Source: Flavobacteriaceae bacterium
GTDB lineage: Bacteria; Bacteroidota; Bacteroidia; Flavobacteriales; Flavobacteriaceae
DNA length: 11,369 bases
NCBI GenBank assembly: GCA_029245825.1
Contig: JAQWON010000121.1
Span: forward strand, 1 to 11,369
Direction of reading: 5' to 3'
Shown here piece by piece: positions 1 to 9,100 of the stretch. Positions within the stretch are counted from its first letter, which is position 1. Every line of letters begins with the position of its first letter. Position numbers and translations under genes: made by a program. The notes beneath the pieces are model-generated. The model was not told where the DNA came from. It did not search any database and worked only from the letters and a program-made list of their open reading frames with translations.

Positions 1-147
1 AGTCAGCACATCTGAAATACTAAGACCAGTAAGGTTAACATTTCCTGTATTTTGAATCACTATGGTATAATTAATCAGGTCTCCCTGATCTGTTTTGCCA
101 TTAGAATTATTATCCACAACTGAAGAAGATTTGGTTACTTCTATTGA
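1..147 (-). repeat. DUF11/DUF7507-type unit 19 (first 49 residues, cut by window edge)
   Basis: Only the start is present: SIEVTKSSSVVDNNSNGKTD, QGDLINYTIVIQNTGNVNLT, then LSISDVLT. The array therefore continues beyond the window, and the number of further units is unknown. Confidence 0.85.
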
Positions 148-3100
148 AATATCTGTGGTGGTTAAAATAACTGTTGGGTCGTTTATAGTGTTCCCATCAT
201 CATCTATACCATCATCACTCACATCTGTCACATCATTACTCTGCCCTGGACTACTTCCTGTTATGGTAACCGTGTTATTTACACTTCCTGTATTTGCTGC
301 TGCTTGCGCTATAGTATACTGAGCAGTAAATGAAGCAACTCCTGAGGCGATAAGTGTTTTAGAGGTTGACCCTGCACTGGCAGAGACAAAAGTAGGGCCA
401 CTTGTTAAGGTAAGTGATCCCCCGCTTCCATTAGTTAGGGTGTCTACAAGGTTAAGATTAGAAAGAGTAACATTACCTGTATTAGTCACAACGATTGTAT
501 AAACAATCACATCTCCCGTGTCATTGGTTGTATTGCCATCGTTTTGAGTAACGGTAGCGGTTTTTGAAACTTCAATCGAAGCATCAGAAATAGTTATTAC
601 AATAGTTGGATCATTAGTGGTGTTACCATCTGCATCATCCCCATCATCACTCACATCACTCACATCATTGCTCTGTCCTGGACTACTAGCTGTTCCTGAT
701 ACAGTATTTGCAATACTCCCAGTATTTGCTGCAAGTTGCGAAATAGTGTAAGAAGCTGTAAAGGTTGCCCATCCCCCAACAAGAAGTGTAGAAGAGGTAG
801 AACTAGTTGTTGCTGAGACAAATGTCAGACTACTATTAAGACTAAGTGATCCAGCATTAGCGTCAGTTAAAGTGTCAGTTAAACTAATTCCTGATAGAAT
901 AACATTTCCTGTATTTGAAACAACAATTGTATAGGTTATGATATCGGTCTCATCATTATTCCCATTTGAATTAACATCACTCACAGTAGCTGTCTTTGTA
1001 ATCTCCATTGATGGTAGAGGAGTAATCTCAACAACAGTTGTATCACTAACCGTATTACCGTCATTATCAATACCATCATCACTTATATCACTCACATCAT
1101 TACTATTTCCTGGACTGCTAGCTGTAGCAGAAACCGTATTTATAATCGAACCAGTAGTTGCGGCAAGATCACTTATTATGTAGTAAGCGATATATGTAGC
1201 CGTTTCACCTGCAATAAGTGTTCCTGTATTAGACCCCCTATTAGAGCCTGAGAAAGAAGGTCCTGAACTCATATTTAAAGTAGCTCCATTACCATCGGTC
1301 AGTGTATCACTAATGGTTAGCCCAGTGAGGGTAACATTTCCTTTATTTTCTATAGTGATAATATAATTTATAACATCTCCCGAACCTATATTACCATCTC
1401 CCTCATCTGTCACAGAAGCTGTCTTGGTAACTTCTATCGCTGCTAATGGGTCTATTGTAACTATTGTCGGATCATCTACTGCAGCCGTATTTGGATCATC
1501 ACTAGTATCATTAACTATTCCACTACCACCCTGTCCCGTAGCTTGAACAACCACTTGGTTTTTAACACTTCCAGTATACGAAGCATCAGGAGAAATAGTA
1601 TAAACTGCAGTAAAGGAAACTACCCCACCTATTGCTAATGTGGATGAAGTTGAACTTGTGGTGGCAGAAACAAAAGTTGGTCCACTGTCTAGAGCAAGAT
1701 TAGCATTATTTCCATCTTTTAGTGTGTCATTAAGAGTTAAGCCTTGAAGGGGCACTCCTCCAGTATTTGAAACTACTATAGTATAAGTAATAATATCTCC
1801 AGCATCTGTTTTACTGTTTGCGTTAGTATCACTTACCGTTGCTGATTTTATCGCATTTATTGAAGCCTCCGCTGAAGTCTGAACTTCAGTCCAGTCATTG
1901 TAAATGTTTCCATCATTATCATTCCCATTGTCACTAAAGTCAGTTACATCGCCTGTGTTTCCAGGACTACTTGCCGTAACAAGGACTCTATTATCTACAC
2001 TTCCAGAAAATGCTGCTGCAGGAGCAATTGTATAAGATGCAGTATAAGTTGCACTCTCTGCAGAGGCCAGTGTACCTGCTGCTGAAGAACCACTTGAAGA
2101 AACAAATGTTGGGCCACCATCAAGGCTAAGGGCATTATTGTTGTCATCTTTAATGGTATCGGTAAGGGCTATTCCCGTAAGAGTAACATTCCCTGTATTA
2201 ACAACAACTATAGTGTAAGTAATGATGTCTCCAGGATCGTTAACTCCATTAGAATTAACATCAGATACTGTAGCTGTTTTAGTCGCTTCAATCGCTGGAT
2301 TTGGTGATATAATAACAACTGTTGGATCATCTACAGTATTACCATCAATGTCGTTCCCATTATCACTGGTATCAGACACATTGTTACTTTGACCTGGACC
2401 ACTTGCTATAGCTACAGCACTATTAATGACACTAGGTGTACTTGCAGTCTGAGCTGATATGACATACAATGCCATATAAGACTGAATTTCATCTGGTTTC
2501 ATAGTTCCTGGAGCTGATCCAAGTGATCCTCCGACACCCTCTACTGAAGGACCGGATGTTAAGCTTAAAGAACCTCCATTGCCATCAGTGAGTGTATCAC
2601 TAATGGTTAGCCCAGTGAGAGTAACATTTCCTTTATTTTCAACTTTAATTGAGTAGGTAATAATATCCCCTTGATCATTCTTTCCATTTGAGTTCGTGTC
2701 ATTTACTGTAACTGTTTTTGTAACCTCTAAAGAAGGCGATGCAGTTATCGAAGTTACTGTTGGATCATTAGCTGCACCGGTTGTCGGATCATCACTTGTA
2801 TCTGACACATTATTACTCTGGCCAGGACTACTGGCAATTGCTATTGCGACATTTGAAACACTACCACTATCTACTGCTTGTTGCTCAACGATATAAAATG
2901 CAATATAAGTTGCTGTTTCACTAACTTTTAGACTTCCTTGGGCAGACCCTTGATTTGATCCTGAAAAGTATGGTCCATTACTCAGTGACAGAGTAGCTCC
3001 ATTACCATCAACAATAGTATCACTAACAGTTAATCCAGTAAGGGTCACATTTCCTTTATTTTGAATTGTAATTGTGTATTCTACAATATCTCCTTTTCCA

Positions 3101-6100
3101 TTTGCACCATCCCCATTGTCTGTTATCGAAGCTCTCTTAAGAACCTCCAAAGAAGGTGACGCAGAGATACTAACAACAGTAGGATCATTAGCTGCACCGG
3201 TTGTTGGATCATCACTAGTGTCAGACACATTACCACTCTGTCCTGGACTACTTGCAGTAACCTTAGCAATATTTATTACACTTCCACTATCTACTGCTTG
3301 CTGAGTTATGTTGTAAACTGCAGTATAAGTAGAAACTCCACTAACTTGAAGCGTGCTAGATGTTGAACTTGTTGTTGCTGAAACAAAGCTAGGACCACTA
3401 TCTAGGTTTAGTGTACTGCTATTACCATCAGTAAGTGTATCAACAAGGGAAACATCAGTTAAAGTAACATCACCATCATTTACAATGGTTATGCTGTAAG
3501 TAATGCGATCGCCTAAATCAACTTCCCCATTTGAATTAAGATCAGTAGTAGATGCTGTTTTAGTAATTAATACCGAAGGAGTAGCTGTTATGGTAACTAC
3601 CGTTGGATCATCTTCAGTATTGCCGTCAGAATCATTACCATCATCACTAACATCTGTTACTGTTGCAGAGGTTAGTGAACTTACTCCAGTAACTATTACA
3701 CTATTAATAACACCTCCACTATCTACTGCCTGTTGATCTATAATAAAGGTCAGGCTGTAAACCGAAGAGCCTCCTACAAGGAGAGTGGTGTTGTTTGATC
3801 CAATTGAGGCAGAAACAAATGATGGTCCATTTGTTGGTGTAAGGGTGCTTGAATTTGCATCGGTTAGAGTATCAGTTATTGTAATTGAATTAAGAGCAAT
3901 ATTCCCGGTGTTAGAAACTAAAATAGTATAAGTAATTATATCATTAAGATCTGTTATTCCATTTGCGTTAGTATCAGAAACAACAGCTGTTTTACTGATT
4001 TCAATTGCTGGCTCTAAATTGATTATAACAACTGTTGGATCATCTAAGGTGTTACCATCTGTATCATCAGTATTGTCACTAACATCAGAGACCGATGTTG
4101 TATCACTTGTATTACTAGCTGTCACCGTAACACTGTTTATAATCTTTCCAGTAAGTGCAGCATCTGCAGCTATAATATATGATGCTGTATACCTTGCGGT
4201 TTCTCCTGATTTTAAGCTTCCTTGAGCCGAGCCCATGCTTGAACTATTAGCCTGATACGCAGGTCCATTTGTTAAACTAAGAACCACTCCATTTGCATCA
4301 GTAAGCGTATCTACTAGGGTGATGGTAGCTAAATTTGTTATGCCTGTGTTTTCAAGCATAATCACATAATTTATTGTATCACCTGTCCCGGTAATTCCAT
4401 CTCCATTACCATCAAATACAGTTGCACTTTTTGTGGCCATAATCGAAGCATCGGCTACAAGAGTCACAACTGTTGGATCATCTACAGTATTACCATCATT
4501 ATCAATGCCATCATCACTTCTATCGGTTACATCATTGGTTCCATATGAACTACTTGCAGTAACATCAACATAGTTAATAACACTTTTTGTAGCATACGCT
4601 TCTGGTGTGACGGTATAAAATGCCACATAGGTTGCCATCTCACCAAGTTTTAGATTCCCTTGTGTGGAGCTCTGGGTTGCTGAGGCAAAGTATGGCCCAT
4701 CGGTAAGGCTCAGTGAGCCACCATCTCCATCGGTTAGAACATCAACAAGAGTTATGCTGCTAAGTGCAGTGTTACCAGTGTTTTCTAGTGTTATAATAAA
4801 TTTGACGATATCTCCTGCTTTTGTTTCACCATCTCCATTGTCTATAATCTCATATGTTTTTGTTGCCTCAACATTAGCTTCAGCACTCATTAAAGTGATG
4901 GTAGGATCATCTTCTGTCTCACCATCACTATCATCGCCATCATCACTAGTATCTGATACATTGCCTGTCAATCCATTTGCATTTGCAACAGCTTTAAGGC
5001 TATTGGATACATAAATTGAAGAAAATGCAGCTTGATTAATAACAAACGTGGCTGCATAAAGAGCCTGCTCACCTACTTTTAGGGTTCCAAGAGGTGAGCC
5101 CATAGTTGTTTGAACCCTCCCAGGAGGCGTAGAATAGGTCAGTGTTACTCCTAGAGAAGAGACCATTGTATCAATAAAAGACAATCCAGTAATTGTTGTA
5201 TCACCGGTATTTGAAACCGTTATTGTGTAGGTTATTGTATCACCTATATCTGTTTTACTGTTGCCATTATTATCCGCTACCTGAGCTGTCTTTTGAACTG
5301 TTATCGATGGATTAGCGACTGTGTTTGTCTGGGTTGGATCACCGGTAGTATCACCATCACCATCAATTCCATCATCACTAAGATCTGACACGCTATGACT
5401 CCCAGCTGTAACGGTGGCACTGTTAAGCACACCTGTTGCATCAATCACATCTTGAGTTATTGTATAATACCCATAAAGAGTAATGCTTTCTGCAGCATCT
5501 AACGAATCTGCATAATCAGAAATTAGAGTTTGTGGTCTTGCAACAGCGCTGGAGTAAGTGTAAATATAGGGCGTTGCTCCATGACCTTTTTCAAGTTGTA
5601 TTCCCCAGTAGTAGGCACCTCCCGATGGATTTTGTGGAGAAGTAAATCCTATTCTTCCATTGGTTGCCCCAGCAGATGTTTTAAAGACTATCTGATACCT
5701 TTTCCATGTACTTCCAAGACTAAGAGCATCTGACTTTGTTGCAGCATCATAAATTTGCTGCTTGGTAAGACCTCCCATGTTAAAGCCATCATGATAGAAA
5801 AGCTTAAATGATGTCCCTGAATCGCCATCATATGCCTTAGCATAGATTGAAAGGGTATAGGTCGTGTTTGGATCGAATGTGTAATTCTTATATGTATGCC
5901 CCGATGTAGTGCTTGCCTTATACCTTCGTCCTCTTATAGAGGTGTTAGTAGTATTTCTACCGTCTACCCCAGGACCCGCATCGTCCAAATAATTAGCTCC
6001 ATCAACTAGGAAATTTGAAAGCTGTGAAGACGTTCTCCCTGATGATGTATTGAAATAATACTCAATATTATCTGGGAAATTATCATAAGCTGAATTAGTA

Positions 6101-9100
6101 GTCATATCATGAACGTTCCAACCACTACTAAAATTCGAGTATGTTAAATAGTTTGTTGCCCCAGGAACTGTTGTGATTGATTGGGTAAGTGTGTTTGACG
6201 CTAAATCCATTAGCGTATCTGTCATGGTGAATGAACTAAGGGTTTTATTCCCTGTATTTGTTATGGTGAATTTATATTTTATGACATCCCCTAGATTATT
6301 TGTTCCACTCCCATCAACATCTATAACTTCTTGCTCTTTCATAAAATCAATTGCTGAGACTGTTGGAATATTTGTTACCGTTGGATCATTAGCAGCTCCA
6401 GTTGTTGGATCATCACTGGTGTCTGTCACATTATTACTCTCCCCAGGACTACTTGCAATTACATACAAACTATTGGAAACAGCTCCAGAATTTGCAGCCC
6501 CCTGTTCTATTACATATGTCGCTGTGTAGTATATTTCTTCACCTACTTTAATTGACCCCGCTGTCGAGCTTAGTGTTCCCGAAACAAAAGTTGGCCCTGA
6601 TGAAAGGGTCAGAGCATTACCTAATGCATCAAGCAGAGTATCTGATAGTGTAATACTGGAGAGAGATAAATTCCCTGTATTAGAAATAGTTATTGAATAG
6701 GTTATCGTATCTCCAGGACCGACAAAGCCATCTCCGTTATCTGCTGTAACCGATGCTGATTTACTAACCACTATCTTTGGGTCTCGAACCAAATCCACCT
6801 CAGTAGGATCGCCTTCTGTGTCTCCATCAGTATCATCCCCATCATCACTTGTGTCTGATGTCACAGCTCCATTAGGTGTTGTTGCTGTAACAACTACTGA
6901 GTTTGCTATAAACGCTGCTCCTTCTGATGTAGCGCTTATCGTTGCTGAGGTGACATAAGTAGCCATTTCACCAACTAATAGATTCCCCTGTGTAGAGCTC
7001 TGCGTTGCCGAGACAAACACTACGGGGTTTAAGGTGGGCTGAATGTTATTGTCAAGATTGTCGTATAAGGTGTCAGATACAGTAACCCCTGAGAGGGTAA
7101 CATTTCCTGTATTGGTTACTGTTATGGTATAGTAAATAATATCTCCTGTATCGTTTGCTGAATTGCCGTTAACATCAGATACGGTAGCTGTTTTAACTAC
7201 CTTCATTGTCGGCGATGGGGTGATGGTAACCACAGTCGGGTCATCAGTGGTATTCCCATCACCATCGTCGCTATCATCACTAATGTCTGAAACATCATTT
7301 GTCCTTCCTGGACTACTTCCCGTGGCAGATACTGTATTAATGACAAAGCCACTATCCACATCACTTTGAGTAATGGTGTATGAGGTGGTATAGGTATCCA
7401 TCTCACCAGGTTCGATTGTTGTATCAGTAACAGTGATTAATTCGTATCCAGAGTTTTCAAGAGGGGTTTTTAGTGCACCATTATCCCCATCTATCCAATA
7501 CCAGCCTCCATTTCCATTAGAATATGTAGAATAATCTGATGCGCTGTGATTTTGCTCAAGACCCACCCAAAAATATCCATTATAGACACTTGCAAATGAA
7601 GCCCTTAGGGTTTGAAGATATTCCCACTCTTTTAAATCATTAATCACCAGTAAGGTCGCTGAAGCAGTGCCTGCCACGTTTGCTTTTGCCGTGTCATGAT
7701 TATAATTAGTGCTTGGAGATCTAAAATAGGAGTGCCCGTTATATTGCCCATAATAAGTATAAGTGATGGAATTATGAGTAAAAGTTTGAGTTAGATGATC
7801 TACTTCGATAATATATGGATGACCGTAATTGTACTGACGATCATCCCAAAAGCCGGCATCACCACCTGTAACTTGATCCGTCCTCCAAGTAGCACGGTTA
7901 TAATTAGAATTATCAGAGTTGGGTTCATTTAAATACCAAACTCCTTTTGTTCCATTATTAATTTTATAATTAAGATTTACCCCTGGCAGCTCTGTTTTTA
8001 AATAAGTAATTGACGAATTTAAAGAAAGGGTAGTGCTGTTGCCATCGGTTAGGGTGTCGATAAATGTGTAACTACTAATGGTTGTGTTTCCAGTATTTGT
8101 TACCACTATGCTGTAAACAATTACATCACCCACACCTAACACGCCATCTCCATTGTCGGTTATTGAGGTGGTTTTCGAAAGCTCTATTCGCCTTTGCGTG
8201 TCAAGTATAGTCACGGTAGGATCATCTACTGTGTTGAGATCAGTGTCATCCCCATCATCACTGGTATCAGATACGTTATGCGTTGCAGCGATTAAATAAA
8301 CACTGTTTGAAACTGACCCTGCATTTACGTCTTGCTGGGTAATGGTATAATCAACGCTTAATTCAATTTTCTCTCCAGGCTCAATTGTTGGTTTGGCGAG
8401 TATTGCTTTACTATGATCAATTTCTGTGTTAGGTCCATAGACTGGATACCAATCATCGTTATAAGCACTATCAATAGGATTATGTCTTATTCCTATCCAA
8501 AAATGGCTGCTTGGAAGATTTTGTGATGGATTAACGACATAATCATGTTCTGCCTGAGTGTCTGGAACAAATAAATGTCCCCCTGCCTGCTGAGCATAAC
8601 TCTGTGCTTGATCCCAAGAGTAAATACTATTGGTATAGAAATAACTGTTCCCTCCATATTGCCCTATAAAGGTATATGAGGGACATCCGCTACAGGAGAG
8701 AGTATTTACAAGCTGATCCTCCAACTCAACAATATGTCTTTGGCTGCCAGAGGTGGTATACCACTGTCTGGTGGAGCTATACATATATACCCAATCACTA
8801 CTACTACTGTTATTGGGATAACCACTAGCCCAGTTGGTAAATGGCGAAACATCTCCTAAATATCTTAATCTAGCTTTATCTGTATTGTTGTAGGTATAAA
8901 TCCAAGTAGTTGCCGCAGCTCCCTTTTCAAGTTGAGCAAGACCCCATCGATTATCAGTACTTGAATAATTGGGTGGGCGTATAATTATTCTACCATTTGA
9001 CCCAGCGCCTGCACCAGTTGTAAAGGTTATCTTATAACGCTTATAAGTTCCATTAATCAAAAACTGCTCATTAGTTTTTATGGTATGCGTTGAGGTCCAA

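Noticed and set aside
1..4446. CRISPR-like or satellite-like periodicity
   Set aside because: The period is 420-438 bases, always a multiple of three, and conserved at protein level with drifting synonymous sites. These are protein-domain repeats, not a CRISPR array or noncoding satellite.
7203..7406. Minus-strand ORF of 67 codons, and a similar one at 10440-10628
   Set aside because: Both are in a different minus frame from the giant gene, are wholly overlapped by it, and show no recognisable protein features.
5308..8190. Possible frameshifts or pseudogenisation at the enlarged units
   Set aside because: Flanking repeat segments on both sides of every insert are in the same frame and no stop occurs. 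The enlarged units are true in-frame domain insertions.
7441..8871. Two separate truncated lectin domains left by deletion
   Set aside because: Not fully excluded, but both inserts carry one C-half then one N-half, with intact motifs and a similar short linker. This is better explained by complete permuted domains than by four independent remnants.
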